In this document: piece after piece, positions 19,543-30,261 of the stretch
How positions within the stretch are numbered: the first letter of the stretch is position 1
Layout of the letters: each line of letters opens with the position of its first letter
Notes under the pieces: model-generated
Database searches by the model: none
What the model saw: the letters and a program-made list of their open reading frames with translations, nothing else
What the model was told of the DNA's origin: nothing
Position numbers and translations under genes: made by a program
Origin: Pantoea sp. Nvir
GTDB lineage: Bacteria; Pseudomonadota; Gammaproteobacteria; Enterobacterales; Enterobacteriaceae
Length of the DNA: 64,000 bases
Reading direction: 5' to 3'
Assembly (NCBI RefSeq): GCF_009829915.1
Contig: NZ_SZZW01000006.1
Coordinates: forward strand, 1-64,000

Positions 19543-20391
19543 TCATAGATAAATCAATCCATCGTAAACGTGTGTAGATGGTCCAGTCATAAATAGTGGC
19601 TGACCAGCCCCTTTCCATGTAACATATAACGTGCCGCCCGTCATATCAACGCGCACCTTTGGTGCCAAAAGGTTCTGGTGAATACCACAAGCTACAGCAG
19701 CGCAAGCGCCGCTGCCACACGCCTGAGTTTCTCCAGAACCACGCTCATAGACGCGTAAGCGGATATGCTCCAGTGCCACTATTTCCATAAATCCGACGTT
19801 GACGTGCTCCGGAAAACGTTCATGACTCTCAAGAATAGGGCCGAGAGTTTCAACCTCTGCGGTCTGCACATTCTTCACTCGAATCACGCAATGCGGATTA
19901 CCAATCGAGACCACACCGAAGATCACGGTCCGTCCAGTAGTACGCAGCATATATAATTTCTCTGCTTTACTAACACGAAAAGGCACCTGCTGTGGCTCAA
20001 AATTGGGTTCTCCCATATTAACGCACACTAGCTCGTCTGGAGTAATGCTCAAAATTATGTGTCCTGTTTGCGTACTAATACGGATATTACGTTTATTAGT
20101 AAGCCCTTTCATACGAACAAAACGAGCAAAACAGCGTGCCCCATTACCACACTGTGCTACTTCACTACCATCGGCGTTAAAAATACGATAGTGAAAGTCG
20201 ATATCAGGATCGTAAGGAGGCTCGACAAGCAGAAGTTGATCAAAACCGATTCCTAAATGGCGGTCCGCGAGCCGTCGGATCAACTCTGGTGAAAAAAATA
20301 AGTTTTGCGTTACAGCATCGACAACCATGAAGTCGTTACCAAGACTATGCATTTTAGAGAACTGCATTTTTTGTTCCGACGGGCGCACCAT
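19543..20391 (-). CDS. dapF: Diaminopimelate epimerase DapF
   Basis: Cytoplasmic cofactor-independent epimerase converting LL- to meso-diaminopimelate for peptidoglycan and lysine. The two catalytic cysteines are visible in QCGNGARC and [10 protein letters not shown] (C73 and C217 in E. coli numbering), and the alignment is co-linear to the C-terminal VYDGLIYL. The family start [13 protein letters not shown] corresponds to an internal ATG at 20365-20367; the frame also opens with an ATG eight codons earlier, so the product has 274 or 282 residues, the former equal to E. coli. It lies five bases downstream of lptM, so the two are co-transcribed as in E. coli. Confidence 0.97.
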   Translation of the reverse strand: MVRPSEQKMQFSKMHSLGNDFMVVDAVTQNLFFSPELIRRLADRHLGIGFDQLLLVEPPYDPDIDFHYRIFNADGSEVAQCGNGARCFARFVRMKGLTNKRNIRISTQTGHIILSITPDELVCVNMGEPNFEPQQVPFRVSKAEKLYMLRTTGRTVIFGVVSIGNPHCVIRVKNVQTAEVETLGPILESHERFPEHVNVGFMEIVALEHIRLRVYERGSGETQACGSGACAAVACGIHQNLLAPKVRVDMTGGTLYVTWKGAGQPLFMTGPSTHVYDGLIYL

Positions 20392-20396
20392 TACAA

Positions 20397-20621
20397 TTAC
20401 TCTACTAACACGCTAACGTTATTAATATTTCTACCTATCACTAATACAGGCGCATTTGCCTGTATGACGCGTTGTTGCTGGTACTGATTTTGTTGCTCGG
20501 CTTGTTGTGAATTGTGCGTTTTTGGCTGGTAGTTTCCGGACGGAAAGTCAAGTGGTCCTTTAAGTCCACACCCGGCCAAACTCGCCAGCGTTATTGCCAA
20601 CAGTCTTTTAATTGTCTTCAT
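20397..20621 (-). CDS. lptM: LPS-assembly lipoprotein LptM (formerly YifL/LppL)
   Basis: Small outer-membrane lipoprotein known to associate with the LptD/LptE translocon and help its oxidative maturation. A basic start, hydrophobic signal ([12 protein letters not shown]) and the lipobox-like L-A-G-C are followed by CGLKGPL, the conserved mature N-terminus of the LptM family. The remaining tail is low-complexity and very rich in glutamine and asparagine, unlike E. coli, and 74 residues long (E. coli 67). It sits directly upstream of dapF. cyaY, which separates it from cyaA in E. coli, is gone. Its retention agrees with a genome that still makes LPS. Confidence 0.85.
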   Translation of the reverse strand: MKTIKRLLAITLASLAGCGLKGPLDFPSGNYQPKTHNSQQAEQQNQYQQQRVIQANAPVLVIGRNINNVSVLVE

Positions 20622-20709
20622 TGTTTTGTTCTATCTGTTCTTAACTTAATAATTTACCATGGGTCTTAAATATGGAATCAAAGTAATCACTGTGAGGGCC
20701 AATGCAGAG

Positions 20710-23265
20710 TTAGTGTACTTGATAGCGCGGTTGATAATCTCTTTTATCGTTATTTCGATGCATCACACATGGTGGGGTTAGGGCATGGCTACGGAATGGG
20801 ATCACTTGGAAGCGATCTCTAGTATTGACGATCTGGTAGAACTGAGGAAGATTAAAGTTAATAAAATTGGAGACGTAGGTAAATCGATTATGTGAAGAAG
20901 AGTAAAAACGGCTGACATCATGCACCAGTTCCTCTTTGCTACCTTCACAATGGTGATAAACCTCAACTCGGTTAGTCTCATCTAAAACATAGATGTTGAA
21001 AACCTGCTGGTCGGTGATATCTTCAAAAAAGAACTGGATAATGCCTTCACTGGCATAACCATGTACTACTGGCGGCAGTGCCAACTGATTTAATTCTACC
21101 TTAATCGACAAACCATGCAGTTTATTGTTAGAGATGGCACCGTAAAACTCCACGGCATTTTCCAGCTTCTGTACTGAAACGCTCATGCGCTCAAAAAAAA
21201 GTCCCCAGGTCTGGCCTGCGATACGTAGTGCCTTAAAGCACCCTGGCTCCCGATGCGTGCTAGAAAGACGTAGTTCGATACACTCAGAGACTAACTGCTG
21301 AACGCGCATGCATATCAGTCCACGAAGATGTTGGCTGTAGCAAAACACTTCCACCGAATCTGGTGGTGCAGCATCCCGATGCATTTTGCCCAAAATAGTT
21401 TTAAGCGCTTTAATCATCGCTTGCTCACCACTAAAATGCAGAGTATGTATTTCGTTCCAAGAGTTTCGATAAAGCAGATCAATGCTACTAATCAAGCACT
21501 GTCGCTGATCAAAACTAAAGATGTCAAGATTACGAAAATCGAAATGTACTACTTGATCACGGAATACCGAAGTCTGATCATACTCCAGGTTGACGATAAT
21601 TGCTAGATGGCGAATTTCACACGGGCTATAGAGAGCTTTCGGCGTCGGTACGGACACACGCAGTGGAAAATGGGATGACACATCTTTAACCAATTCTTGT
21701 AAACGTACTAAATCACAAATCTCATTGCCTTTTATGTGCAGACAAGTCTTGTTCGTTACAAGACCATTAAACCATGCCCAGGCCACCAACTTATTTAGGT
21801 AACGGTTATACTCCAGAGGCTGATGGCTGATAATCGAGGTTATATCAGGTGCCTGGTTGTAGAGATACCAGCCTGCGCGGTTAGCTCGATCCGTAGAAAC
21901 ATGAATAAAAGTGAGATTATCTTCTGAAAGGTCGGGCGATATCTGTGGATTGACCAGAGTTACCTTACCCGGCAAAGCTTCAAAGGCAGCGTATAGTTTA
22001 CGCGTTATTACTCCGATATCCTGTGGACTTGCGCTCACTTTTAAATTGTTGCGTCGTGCAAAAAGGAGAAGGTTGCGATAGCTCTGCATCATTGCATCCA
22101 GCAATTCATCGTGCGCTTTCCGCACGCTCTCTATTTTCCATCCGTAACGGTTGTCAAGAATAGACAGTTTTTCATCGTTCCAACCCCAATCTTTTACTAA
22201 TTGCAACAGGACCTCGTGTCGCCAACTTGAAAGGTTGCCGTCTTTGTCACCGCTTAGTTTCTCACATACTTTTAAGTAGAAACAGCGCCGCATCAAATCA
22301 AGACGAGCTGGATCGTCAATACTAGTAAGGTAATGCGTCACACGTTCCAACATCATGCAGTAAGGATCAAGCCCGAAGCTAACAATTTTTCCATCGTGCA
22401 GACGTCGTTTCATATCCATTGACAGGAGCTTCGTATTGGGATATTCCCAGCTGTAGGCCTCAAGTAGCAAAGTTTTTAGAGCTGCTTTGTAGGGTGAATC
22501 AATGCTCTTATAGAGTTGCCACAAACTCGCGCCGAAATATTCTTCTGCCGATAGAGTGCCAAGCCCACCTAAATCAAGCCACTCATTAGGCGTTAACACA
22601 CCCTGCGCATAAAGCGATATTACATAATCATCATAGTGATCCTCTTCTTGGCATGGCACCATATGCCATAGGATACGTTTTCCTGCTATTCGAACGGAGG
22701 TGCGATAAAATTCATCAAGCAGTAGGATATGCTGTGTCGAGCCACAATCTTCTAAGCCTACACTGCCGCTTTCATGATGGCGGAAGCGGTTCTCATCAAT
22801 GAGAAAGAAACTGATCTCTACACCAATTGACATGCACCATTTCTGCAGTAGTGTGCATTTGCGCTGCAAATTTAAACGTTCTTCATAATCAAGCCAAGAT
22901 TGATGACAAACCCAAATATCAAGATCTGAAATATTATTCTGTCCAATCGATGAAGTACTACCCATCGAATAGATGCCAGTGATCGGCATCTCGATAATGC
23001 GCGATGTTTCTAACGTCAGTTCGCTACTACCTGATAGCTCTTGTAGAAGCTGCAAATGATTTTTTTCAGGAGTGAAAGAGCTAATACCACAAGGAACATT
23101 ACCGTCAAGGTAACCCGGTATTAGAGGATGATGATAATGTAATAAAGTTGGCAGCAAGCCGTATACTTGCTGAAAAGCAGGTCCCATCGTAGCTAATGCT
23201 CGATCTACACGCAGCTGATTAATTGCATCCAGTCTCTGTTTTAGAGTCTCAATGTAAAAGTACAA
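20710..23265 (-). CDS. cyaA: Class I adenylate cyclase CyaA
   Basis: Makes cAMP from ATP for CRP-dependent regulation. The N-terminal catalytic half carries the nucleotidyltransferase motif GSTSSIGQ...[10 protein letters not shown] (about residues 100-122); the C-terminal regulatory half is also complete to the [16 protein letters not shown] region. I place the start at the TTG at 23263-23265 (TTG TAC TTT TAC ATT GAG), because it lines up exactly with the rare UUG start of E. coli cyaA and is preceded by an AGGCGA site; the frame itself stays open 34 codons further upstream without homology. The product is 851 residues (E. coli 848). It is divergent from hemC, as in E. coli. crp is not in this window. 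Confidence 0.95.
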   Translation of the reverse strand: MYFYIETLKQRLDAINQLRVDRALATMGPAFQQVYGLLPTLLHYHHPLIPGYLDGNVPCGISSFTPEKNHLQLLQELSGSSELTLETSRIIEMPITGIYSMGSTSSIGQNNISDLDIWVCHQSWLDYEERLNLQRKCTLLQKWCMSIGVEISFFLIDENRFRHHESGSVGLEDCGSTQHILLLDEFYRTSVRIAGKRILWHMVPCQEEDHYDDYVISLYAQGVLTPNEWLDLGGLGTLSAEEYFGASLWQLYKSIDSPYKAALKTLLLEAYSWEYPNTKLLSMDMKRRLHDGKIVSFGLDPYCMMLERVTHYLTSIDDPARLDLMRRCFYLKVCEKLSGDKDGNLSSWRHEVLLQLVKDWGWNDEKLSILDNRYGWKIESVRKAHDELLDAMMQSYRNLLLFARRNNLKVSASPQDIGVITRKLYAAFEALPGKVTLVNPQISPDLSEDNLTFIHVSTDRANRAGWYLYNQAPDITSIISHQPLEYNRYLNKLVAWAWFNGLVTNKTCLHIKGNEICDLVRLQELVKDVSSHFPLRVSVPTPKALYSPCEIRHLAIIVNLEYDQTSVFRDQVVHFDFRNLDIFSFDQRQCLISSIDLLYRNSWNEIHTLHFSGEQAMIKALKTILGKMHRDAAPPDSVEVFCYSQHLRGLICMRVQQLVSECIELRLSSTHREPGCFKALRIAGQTWGLFFERMSVSVQKLENAVEFYGAISNNKLHGLSIKVELNQLALPPVVHGYASEGIIQFFFEDITDQQVFNIYVLDETNRVEVYHHCEGSKEELVHDVSRFYSSSHNRFTYVSNFINFNLPQFYQIVNTRDRFQVIPFRSHALTPPCVMHRNNDKRDYQPRYQVH

Positions 23266-23562
23266 AACATTTCGCCTGATCGTCCTAGGATTTAAGCAAC
23301 ATATTTTTAATACTTGCCGCTTAATAATGGAAAAGTTTGGACAGTTTATTATTGGAACCGTGGTCAATCTAACACCTATTAGATTGACCGTAAAGAAACG
23401 TATACTACGTTAGTACATTAATGTGTTTTTATGCGCTTGTATCCGTTTCATGTTTTAATCCAAAAAACTTTCCAGTGGTCCAGATAAATAATCTGTAAAT
23501 TTTAAAAAAACAGCTGACAAAATGATAAGATGTCTAGCAGCTGATAAAAAATAGTTAACAGA
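23266..23562. promoter_or_regulatory. Divergent control region of cyaA and hemC
   Basis: About 300 A+T-rich bases shared by two outward-facing genes, as in E. coli. I saw no convincing CRP site (TGTGA-N6-TCACA), which autoregulates cyaA in E. coli. Individual -35/-10 boxes cannot be assigned with confidence. The minus-strand part upstream of the cyaA start retains sequence similar to the E. coli leader next to the UUG codon. Confidence 0.45.
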
Positions 23563-24492
23563 ATGTTAGAAAATATTTTCAGAATTGCTACAAGAAAAAG
23601 TCCCCTTGCACTTTGGCAGGCGCGCTATGTCCAGCAACGTCTGATAGCTGCTCATCCTAATATATCTATAGAGTTAGTCCCCATAGTGACCAAAGGAGAC
23701 GTTATTCTTGATATAACGCTAGCTAAAGTAGGCGGGAAAGGGCTCTTCGTCAAAGAGCTTGGATTGGCTATACTAGAGAATCGTGCTGATCTCGCTGTCC
23801 ACTCCATGAAAGATGTACCTATAGTGTTTCCTAAAGGCTTAGGTTTAGTTACTGTTTGCAAGCGCGAAGATCCTTGCGATGCTTTTGTCTCAAACTACTA
23901 TAAATCACTCGATGAACTACCGCCAGGCGCGGTGGTCGGGACTTCTAGCCTGCGGCGCCAGAGTCAGATTAAAGAACGCCGCCACGACTTAGTGATCCGC
24001 TCTCTGCGTGGTAACGTTGGTACACGTCTTTTAAAACTCGATGCGGGGGAATACGACGCTATTATTCTGGCGTCCGCCGGATTGAAACGGTTGGCTCTTG
24101 AATCTCGTATTCGTCAACCGTTACCACCGGAGATTTTCTTGCCTGCTGTCGGCCAAGGAGCTATCGGCATTGAATGTCGTCTCAATGACAGAAAATTGAT
24201 TCACTTATTACAAGCGCTTAACCATAATGATACAGCCGTGTGCGTTAAGGCGGAACGAGCCATGAACACGCGTCTCCAAGGCGGATGCCAGGTGCCAATT
24301 GGCAGTTTTGCAAGATTAGAAGGCAACGAATTATGGCTGCGTGGACTAGTCGGAGTTCCGGACGGTAGCATGATGGTACGTGGCGAACGTCGTGGCTCGC
24401 ATGCAGAAGCAGAGAGGATGGGTATCTCTCTCGCGGAAGAACTGCTTGATAGGGGTGCGCTTGAAATTCTAACTAAAGTGTACCAAGGTTAA
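23563..24492 (+). CDS. hemC: Porphobilinogen deaminase (hydroxymethylbilane synthase) HemC
   Basis: Cytoplasmic enzyme polymerising four porphobilinogen units into hydroxymethylbilane in heme and siroheme synthesis. The catalytic aspartate is at D84 (SMKDVP), the arginine-rich substrate cleft at about 130-155 ([19 protein letters not shown]), and the dipyrromethane cofactor is attached at C242 ([10 protein letters not shown]). The 309-residue length and co-linearity with E. coli (313) indicate an intact protein. It is followed after 8 bases by hemD, forming a two-gene operon; the E. coli continuation hemX-hemY is missing. Siroheme from this branch would also serve sulfite reductase. Confidence 0.98.
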   Translation: MLENIFRIATRKSPLALWQARYVQQRLIAAHPNISIELVPIVTKGDVILDITLAKVGGKGLFVKELGLAILENRADLAVHSMKDVPIVFPKGLGLVTVCKREDPCDAFVSNYYKSLDELPPGAVVGTSSLRRQSQIKERRHDLVIRSLRGNVGTRLLKLDAGEYDAIILASAGLKRLALESRIRQPLPPEIFLPAVGQGAIGIECRLNDRKLIHLLQALNHNDTAVCVKAERAMNTRLQGGCQVPIGSFARLEGNELWLRGLVGVPDGSMMVRGERRGSHAEAERMGISLAEELLDRGALEILTKVYQG

Positions 24493-24500
24493 CTTTTTAC

Positions 24501-25241
24501 ATGACTATTCTAGTAACTCGTCCGGAACCCGCAGGAAGCGCTCTGGTAACACAGCTGCACAAATTCGGCTACGAGGCCTGGAGTTTACCGTTAATCGAAT
24601 TTGCTCCGGGCTGCGACCTTAATAACTTACCGAAGCAGCTTGCTACTCTGCGCACAGGGGATTTAGTCTTTTTACTTTCTCAGAGGGTGATTCACTATGC
24701 TCATCCTGTCTTGGAGCGTTATAATACAGCTTGGCCAGCGGAAATAAAGTATTACGCAATTGGTTATAAAACCGCAGTGGCGTTTCATACAATTAGTGGT
24801 CATAATGTAGACTATCCACGCACAAAGGAAATTAGCGAAGAGCTCATCCGTTTGTCATCATTGCAACAAATATCTGGTAAAAAGGCTTTAATTCTACGAA
24901 GCGATAAAGGACGTAAAGTATTAGCTGAAACGCTCAACCAGCGCGGCGCGAAGGTTTTATTCAGCCAATGTTATCAACACTGTCAGAAGTTATATGATGG
25001 CGTTATCGAGGGTAATCGCTGGCGCAGCTACGGCATTAAAACACTAGTAATTACCAGTGGTGCAATGCTACAACAATTGTTTTTTTTATTTCCTGAAGTC
25101 GATCGCACAGAATGGTTATTGCGCTGTCGAATAGTTGTCGTCAGCGAGCGTTTGGCTATATTGGCCAATCAACTAGGCTGGCAGGATATTCAAATAGCCA
25201 ATGGTGCAGATAACGATGCGCTGTTGCGCACGTTATGTTGA
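24501..25241 (+). CDS. hemD: Uroporphyrinogen-III synthase HemD
   Basis: Cyclises hydroxymethylbilane with inversion of ring D, giving uroporphyrinogen III, the branch point to heme and siroheme. HemD sequences diverge quickly, but this one retains MTILVTRPEPAG at the N-terminus, the inter-domain block with ISEELIRL, the ILRSDKGR loop, TSGAMLQQL, and LGWQDIQIANGADNDALL at the C-terminus. Length 246 equals E. coli. The start lies 8 bases beyond hemC, so translation is probably coupled. The genes normally next in line, hemX and hemY, are not recognisable downstream. Confidence 0.95.
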   Translation: MTILVTRPEPAGSALVTQLHKFGYEAWSLPLIEFAPGCDLNNLPKQLATLRTGDLVFLLSQRVIHYAHPVLERYNTAWPAEIKYYAIGYKTAVAFHTISGHNVDYPRTKEISEELIRLSSLQQISGKKALILRSDKGRKVLAETLNQRGAKVLFSQCYQHCQKLYDGVIEGNRWRSYGIKTLVITSGAMLQQLFFLFPEVDRTEWLLRCRIVVVSERLAILANQLGWQDIQIANGADNDALLRTLC

Positions 25242-26100
25242 AATTGATCATGGGATATGCTCATGCTACAAATGATGGAAAGAAAAGACTTTTGCCAAGG
25301 GACTTTTGCCAAGGTTGAAAGAACTATGTCAACGTTGGACAACTTGCACTTATCTCACTCAACATCACTATGAGACAATAAATCGGCGGGTTCATACTAG
25401 TAGGCATGGGTATCAATTGTCACTATCATACCCTTACCGTTAGAGTAGGGTAATACCACCAATGAATGGTAAACAGTACATTGCACTGTTGTCACTCTAT
25501 TAAATAAACCTAGGTAAAGGGATAAACTCCTTAAGGCAGGAAGAGGACAGCAATAATAAATATCAAGCTTATTCTAAGCTTGGGAAAAGCAGCGCTAAGT
25601 GATATGACTACTTAGTAGGCGGTTACTATTGCGAAAGGGCGGGAAGTACTGCGTGAGAAAAACTCATATGCCCAGAAGACATAAATTCTTCCTATGCAAG
25701 CTATATAGGCTTATTCCTTGATAAAATTAGCTGGTCGCATGTTTTTTGAAAAGACCAACGATCACAGCGTCATTAGCATATGACGTGCACCATTCTCCGT
25801 TAATAAGATCTACTATGAAAGTATAGTCCTCAAACTAAATCGGTGATCAGGAGAAATTGATAATTTTTGTTCTTAGAGAAAAGTAACTATGGTGATCATA
25901 GGCCAATGGATGGCAATAATGGTGGTGCCTTTGCTTTTTCGCCGCGCGATATGTATATGATTGCTTAATCAGCAGAGCAAGCGGTGCTTCATCACAATCG
26001 GAGCCGTTCGTTTGAATGTGAATATAACAACGGAGTAGCGTGGAAAATAGTAAGAAAGCCAGTAGATCGCGTACATATTCCGAGCGGTTTTATAAAATGA
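25242..26100. other. Non-coding spacer at the site of lost hemX-hemY
   Basis: E. coli has hemX, hemY and further genes before the tRNA cluster. Here about 860 bases show stops in all frames and no recognisable remnant. A 14-bp unit GACTTTTGCCAAGG occurs twice in direct tandem (25287-25300 and 25301-25314). I saw no clear terminator for hemD or for the tRNA operon that ends here from the other side. Confidence 0.55.
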
Positions 26101-26174
26101 TCGGCGAGAGAGGATTTGAACCTCCGACCCACTGGTCCCAAACCAGTTGCGCTACCAAGCTGCGCTACTCGCCG
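26101..26174 (-). tRNA. proM: tRNA-Pro (anticodon TGG)
   Basis: The sequence folds as a standard cloverleaf, with acceptor CGGCGAG pairing CTCGCCG, D arm GTAGCGCAGCTTGGTA, anticodon loop TTTGGGA (anticodon at 26138-26140 on the plus strand) and T loop GTTCAAATCC. It is nearly identical to E. coli tRNA-Pro(UGG). The base run after the discriminator A is TCA, not CCA, so the 3' CCA is not fully encoded. It is the last gene of the Arg-His-Leu-Pro operon, the same order as argX-hisR-leuT-proM in E. coli. Confidence 0.97.
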
Positions 26175-26209
26175 ATAACCGTTGTATTTATTTCTTCTAT
26201 TTCTTCTAG

Positions 26210-26292
26210 TGCGAAGAGAGGGACTTGAACCCTCATGTCAGTAAGACACTAACACCTGAAGCTAGCGCGTCTACCAATTCCGCCACCTTCGC
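26210..26292 (-). tRNA. leuT: tRNA-Leu (anticodon CAG)
   Basis: Type II tRNA with long variable arm. Acceptor GCGAAGG, D arm with GGCGGAATTGGTAGAC, anticodon loop CTTCAGG, variable stem GTCTTACTGAC, and T loop GTTCAAGTCC are all present and almost identical to E. coli leuT. The three bases after the discriminator are CTA, so CCA is not encoded. Third gene of the operon. Confidence 0.97.
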
Positions 26293-26309
26293 ATATACCT
26301 AACTAAATT

Positions 26310-26386
26310 TGGGGTGGCTAATGGGACTTGAACCCACGACAACTGGAATCACAATCCAGGGCTCTACCAACTGAGCTATAGCCACC
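26310..26386 (-). tRNA. hisR: tRNA-His (anticodon GTG)
   Basis: It carries the extra 5' G(-1) before GTGGCTA that is diagnostic of tRNA-His, the anticodon loop TTGTGAT and T loop GTTCAAGTCC. The sequence is practically that of E. coli hisR. Alone among the four tRNAs here it keeps an encoded CCA (plus-strand TGG at 26310-26312). Second gene of the operon. Confidence 0.97.
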
Positions 26387-26458
26387 ACAACCTTCTTGAT
26401 ATTAGTAAGACATGTGGCGTACACGTACGGTGTATCACTGTTCACTAACGTAGTAGTA

Positions 26459-26532
<74 letters not shown>

Positions 26533-26543
26533 GCAGCATGGGC

Positions 26544-26572
26544 ATGCTACGGATTTGTGGGAAGGCTGTCCA
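26544..26572 (-). promoter_or_regulatory. Sigma70 promoter of the tRNA operon
   Basis: On the minus strand TGGACA (26567-26572) and TAGCAT (26544-26549) are separated by 17 bp, followed by a G+C-rich segment up to the tRNA-Arg start. That layout, a near-consensus core with a G+C-rich discriminator, is typical of stringently controlled stable RNA promoters. Confidence 0.7.
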
Positions 26573-26947
26573 GACTTTTTTGATAAAAAAATCATATAAA
26601 CTATTTTTTTGCATTTTGGCAAAAAATGCAGCCTCGAAACCCTATTCTCTTTCTTAAAATAAGTATGAAGAGCTCTTTTAAATCTACACAAAAATTCAAT
26701 ATGAACTTACTTAAGGGGCTCATTAAAAAAATCGTAAATTCCGCTAAAGAACTTTACATGGAACAGTTTAAACAGCGAATACGAAGAGTATTAAATCATT
26801 AAATCTGTATTTTCTGACTATAGCGGCTCATCTAGAACCATAACGGTGATCATCACATAGGTAGTAGTGGCCATACAGTTGAAGAGTATAACTTCCTATC
26901 CATTTTAGTAAAAAGTAATTTCACCAGTTCTATTAGTCTAGGCAGGA
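26573..26947. other. Non-coding spacer between the tRNA operon and rho
   Basis: In E. coli the whole enterobacterial common antigen cluster (wec genes) and yifK lie between rho and argX. Only about 400 bases remain, A+T-rich, with no recognisable remnant. A T-rich stretch near 26573-26610 lies upstream of the tRNA promoter and could serve as an UP element. Confidence 0.6.
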
Positions 26948-28207
26948 TTAGGAACGTTTCATCATGTCGAAAAAATCGTCGTTAGTCTTAGTCATTGCCA
27001 ATTTATTGATAAGGAATTCCATTGCATCGATTTCACCCATCGGGTGGATAATTCTACGCAAAATCCACATTTTCTGCAACTCTTCCTGAGAGGTAAGCAG
27101 CTCTTCTTTACGGGTACCTGAACGGTTATAGTCAATTGCCGGGAAGACGCGTTTTTCAGCGATTTTACGTGAAAGATGCAGCTCCATGTTACCAGTACCT
27201 TTAAACTCTTCGTAGATCACTTCGTCCATTTTTGAACCAGTATCTATCAACGCGGTGGCTACAATGGTCAGACTGCCGCCTTCTTCCACATTACGAGCAG
27301 CACCGAAAAAGCGCTTTGGACGATGAAGGGCATTAGCATCCACCCCGCCAGTCAGCACCTTACCGGAAGCTGGTACCACGGTGTTATAGGCACGTGCCAA
27401 GCGAGTAATAGAATCAAGTAAGATAATAACGTCTTTTTTGTGCTCAACTAAACGCTTTGCCTTCTCGATTACCATCTCGGCAACCTGGACGTGACGCGAT
27501 GCCGGTTCATCAAATGTTGAAGCAATTACTTCTCCTTTAACCAAACGCTGCATTTCAGTTACTTCTTCCGGACGCTCATCTATCAGTAGCACAATTAGCA
27601 CGCATTCTGGGTGATTATAAGCCATGCCAAGAGCGATATTTTGTAAGAGTATAGTCTTGCCTGCTTTTGGCGGCGCCACGATCAGACCACGCTGACCACG
27701 TCCTATTGGCGAAGCTAGATCTAACACACGCGCAGTTAAGTCTTCCGTTGAACCGTTTCCACGCTCCATACGTAGACGTATATTGGCATGTAACGGTGTA
27801 AGATTTTCGAACAAAATTTTACTACGAGCATTTTCAGGTTTGTCGTAGTTAACCTCGTTAACTTTCAATAGTGCAAAATAGCGTTCACCCTCTTTCGGAG
27901 GACGAATTTTTCCTGAAATAGTGTCTCCAGTGCGAAGATTAAAACGACGAATTTGGCTGGGAGAAACGTAGATATCGTCAGGACCGGCGAGATAGGAACT
28001 GTCTGCAGAACGCAGGAAACCAAATCCATCCTGTAATATCTCTAGAACACCATCACCAAAGATGTCCTCGCCGCTTTTCGCATGCTGTTTAAGGATGGCA
28101 AAAATTATATCCTGTTTGCGCATACGCGCCAGGCTTTCCATCCCCATATTTTCGCCGAGAGTAATCAGCTCAAGAACCGGCGTATTCTTTAATTCGGTAA
28201 GATTCAT
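26948..28207 (-). CDS. rho: Transcription termination factor Rho
   Basis: Hexameric RNA-dependent ATPase that ends transcription at untranslated C-rich RNA. The 419 residues equal E. coli Rho in length. The N-terminal RNA-binding fold ([30 protein letters not shown]) spans about residues 50-120, Walker A PPKAGKT about 178-184, Walker B with [16 protein letters not shown] about 255-275, and the Q and R loops are conserved ([18 protein letters not shown]). It is monocistronic. The E. coli leader ORF rhoL was not recognised upstream. In a genome with long untranslated spacers Rho would be important for restricting read-through. Confidence 0.98.
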   Translation of the reverse strand: MNLTELKNTPVLELITLGENMGMESLARMRKQDIIFAILKQHAKSGEDIFGDGVLEILQDGFGFLRSADSSYLAGPDDIYVSPSQIRRFNLRTGDTISGKIRPPKEGERYFALLKVNEVNYDKPENARSKILFENLTPLHANIRLRMERGNGSTEDLTARVLDLASPIGRGQRGLIVAPPKAGKTILLQNIALGMAYNHPECVLIVLLIDERPEEVTEMQRLVKGEVIASTFDEPASRHVQVAEMVIEKAKRLVEHKKDVIILLDSITRLARAYNTVVPASGKVLTGGVDANALHRPKRFFGAARNVEEGGSLTIVATALIDTGSKMDEVIYEEFKGTGNMELHLSRKIAEKRVFPAIDYNRSGTRKEELLTSQEELQKMWILRRIIHPMGEIDAMEFLINKLAMTKTNDDFFDMMKRS

Positions 28208-28520
28208 ATTAATGGATTCTTAAAATCGGGGTAGTTCTTGAAATGGATGTTGGTCGTGACCGATATGGTATGGCTTAATAGTTCATATTTGTTAACAGTT
28301 TTTTTAACTATTCTCAACGCTCATTATCGATTGCCAGATGACTAGATTGTGGTAATTGGAAACAAAAGTTGGTTAAAATGAGATACACAAAGTTAGTGCC
28401 ATAACCGTCAAGAGTCGTAAACCACCGTTTTAAAGGAACAACATACTTCAGGTCTTAAAAAGAAATGCGTAATATACAACTTAAAAAGTAAAGACAGATG
28501 CTATTACGGTAACTTAACAC
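28208..28520. other. Non-coding spacer (rho leader)
   Basis: Upstream region of rho on the minus strand. Rho autoregulates through its leader in E. coli, but no rhoL-like peptide is visible. A GTTAAC...GTTTTTTTAAC stretch near 28290-28310 is A+T-rich and could form only a weak stem. Nothing else is evident. Confidence 0.45.
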
Positions 28521-28532
28521 GCTAAAATAAGC

Positions 28533-28569
28533 ACGTCTAGCAATGGAAAAATTTGCCACTGCTGGACGT
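28533..28569 (-). terminator. Probable trxA terminator hairpin
   Basis: A 14-base imperfect inverted repeat (ACGTCTAGCAATGG against CCACTGCTGGACGT) lies just beyond the trxA stop. In the trxA direction it is preceded by an A-run and followed by GCTTATTTTA; on the plus strand it is followed by seven T. It could therefore terminate transcription in either direction. Confidence 0.55.
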
Positions 28570-28577
28570 TTTTTTCA

Positions 28578-28910
28578 TTATTCTAAATTACTGTTTATAA
28601 ACTCTTTTAGCTGCGATTTAGATAACGCACCGACTTTTGTAGCGGCTACCACACCGTTTTTGAACAGTAGCAGCGTTGGGATGCCGCGTATGCCATATTT
28701 CGGTGCCGTACTCGGATTATTATCAATATTCATCTTGGCGATGGTGAGCCTACCGCAGTACTCTTCCGCAATTTCATCTAGAATAGGGGCGATCATTTTG
28801 CAAGGACCACACCATTCAGCCCAGAAATCTACTAGAGTGACGCCTTCTGCTTTCAAAACGGTTGCATCGAAACTTTCATCAGTGAGATGAATAATCTTAT
28901 CGCTGCTCAT
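28578..28910 (-). CDS. trxA: Thioredoxin 1
   Basis: Small cytoplasmic dithiol-disulfide oxidoreductase; electron donor for ribonucleotide reductase, methionine sulfoxide reductase and PAPS reductase, so linked to the sulfur metabolism genes nearby. The redox motif WCGPC is at residues 33-37 inside [16 protein letters not shown], with the cis-proline loop [11 protein letters not shown] near 72-82. The 110-residue product (E. coli 109) has the standard fold throughout. It is divergent from the rhlB remnant and, as in E. coli, next to rho. Confidence 0.98.
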   Translation of the reverse strand: MSSDKIIHLTDESFDATVLKAEGVTLVDFWAEWCGPCKMIAPILDEIAEEYCGRLTIAKMNIDNNPSTAPKYGIRGIPTLLLFKNGVVAATKVGALSKSQLKEFINSNLE

Positions 28911-29025
28911 GCATTACCCCACAAGATTATACCTGGTGAATTGAGTAAAATTTACCCATGTAGGTGACATTATTTCATCGGATATGCTTTCGCAAACCGA
29001 AAGTAAAATGATATCCTACCACACT

Positions 29026-30252
29026 ATGAATAAAACACACTTAACTGAAGAGAAGTTTTCTAACTTCGCTCAGCAACATCATGTAGTGAAAGCAATTGAA
29101 AAAAGCTTCCATGATTGCACTTCTATTTAAGCATTAAATTTGCCTCTTACTCTATAAGAACGTGATATCGCAGGTAAGGCACAAAATGATACTAGAAAAA
29201 CAATGATTTTTCTGAAATTTATGTTTCATCATCTTATCTCTTCACAGAATAAGAAGGCTATTAAACCAATCATCCTCGTGCCTTAATTATGGCGCCGAAG
29301 CGCGAACTGACTATACAGATCTACAATGATGCTGAACCTCTTGCAAAAGACACAGGTCTGAAACTCAGTTTGGCCTATGGTGGCGACGGTTACGATAGGC
29401 AGGTGAAAGTACTAGATGAAGGTGTCGATATTTTGTTCGGCACAACAAATCTAGTAATAGACAATACCAAACAAAATCATATTAACCTTACAGCAAGTCA
29501 AGTTATAGTACTGGATGCATCCAATCATATGTTTAAGCTTAGCTTGATTAAAAATATCCGTTGGCTATTCCGTCGTATGCCGCCCACAAAGCATGAGTCT
29601 GAGTATGCTCTTTTCCGCCACGCTCTCGTGGCAAGTACGTGATCTAGTTTTCAAATATATGAACAATGCCAAATACATTGAAATCTAGCCAGCGCAGAAA
29701 ATAGGTCAACATACTCAAAGAAGAGTTTTTTTATCCGTCAAATAAAGAAAAATTCGTCTATTGCAGGCTCTTCAATATTTATTAACACCAAATATCGTTA
29801 TCTAGATATTTACAAACATCTGGTGGTGCCCGTCCGCCTGTTGATCGGAGACGTAACACAGAGGGAACATTTACGCATTTTGGATGACCTTAAAAGCAGA
29901 ATGACTACGGATTTAGCAGCTCTCGGTCTACATATTCCAAGCGGTGACTGGACTGGACGTATTCACCTATGATCTGCCTGACGATCGAGAGGATTATGTT
30001 CATTACATTCAACTAACAGTTACGCAACCTATAGTGGACACCCCATTAGCTTGGCCTGCAAATAATACGTGATAAATCTACCGGCGATTGAAAAGTAGTT
30101 CGGCCACAATATTCCTACAAGGAATATACAACATCGGTGCTCTGATAAATAATCTGCTTCCATCAAAACGTCTAACGAGCAGCCGTTCTGGCAACAATGT
30201 AAATCGCCGCAGTGAAGCACAAGGTAACAACAATAGTAAAAATACAGATTAA
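29026..30252 (+). pseudogene. rhlB: Decayed rhlB (DEAD-box RNA helicase of the degradosome)
   Basis: In its E. coli position divergent to trxA. The start ATG at 29026 gives MNKTHLTEEKFSNFAQ, close to RhlB, with a stop after about 34 codons. The Walker A region reads AQNDTRKT in place of AQTGTGKT. The longest open piece (29289-29642) covers residues about 90-207 with [25 protein letters not shown] and [10 protein letters not shown], but the DEAD box is changed to DASN. The second half (29850-30020) still shows LLIGDVTQREHLRILDD and a broken HIP...YDLPDD block. Both ATPase motifs and the frame are lost, so no helicase can be made. Confidence 0.93.
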
Positions 30253-30261
30253 ATCCATATC

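Noticed and set aside
20622-20709. Remnant of cyaY between lptM and cyaA
   Set aside because: Only 88 bases remain and none resembles frataxin; recorded as lost, not as a pseudogene.
23402-23562. CRP site controlling cyaA or hemC
   Set aside because: No TGTGA-N6-TCACA match of useful quality could be found.
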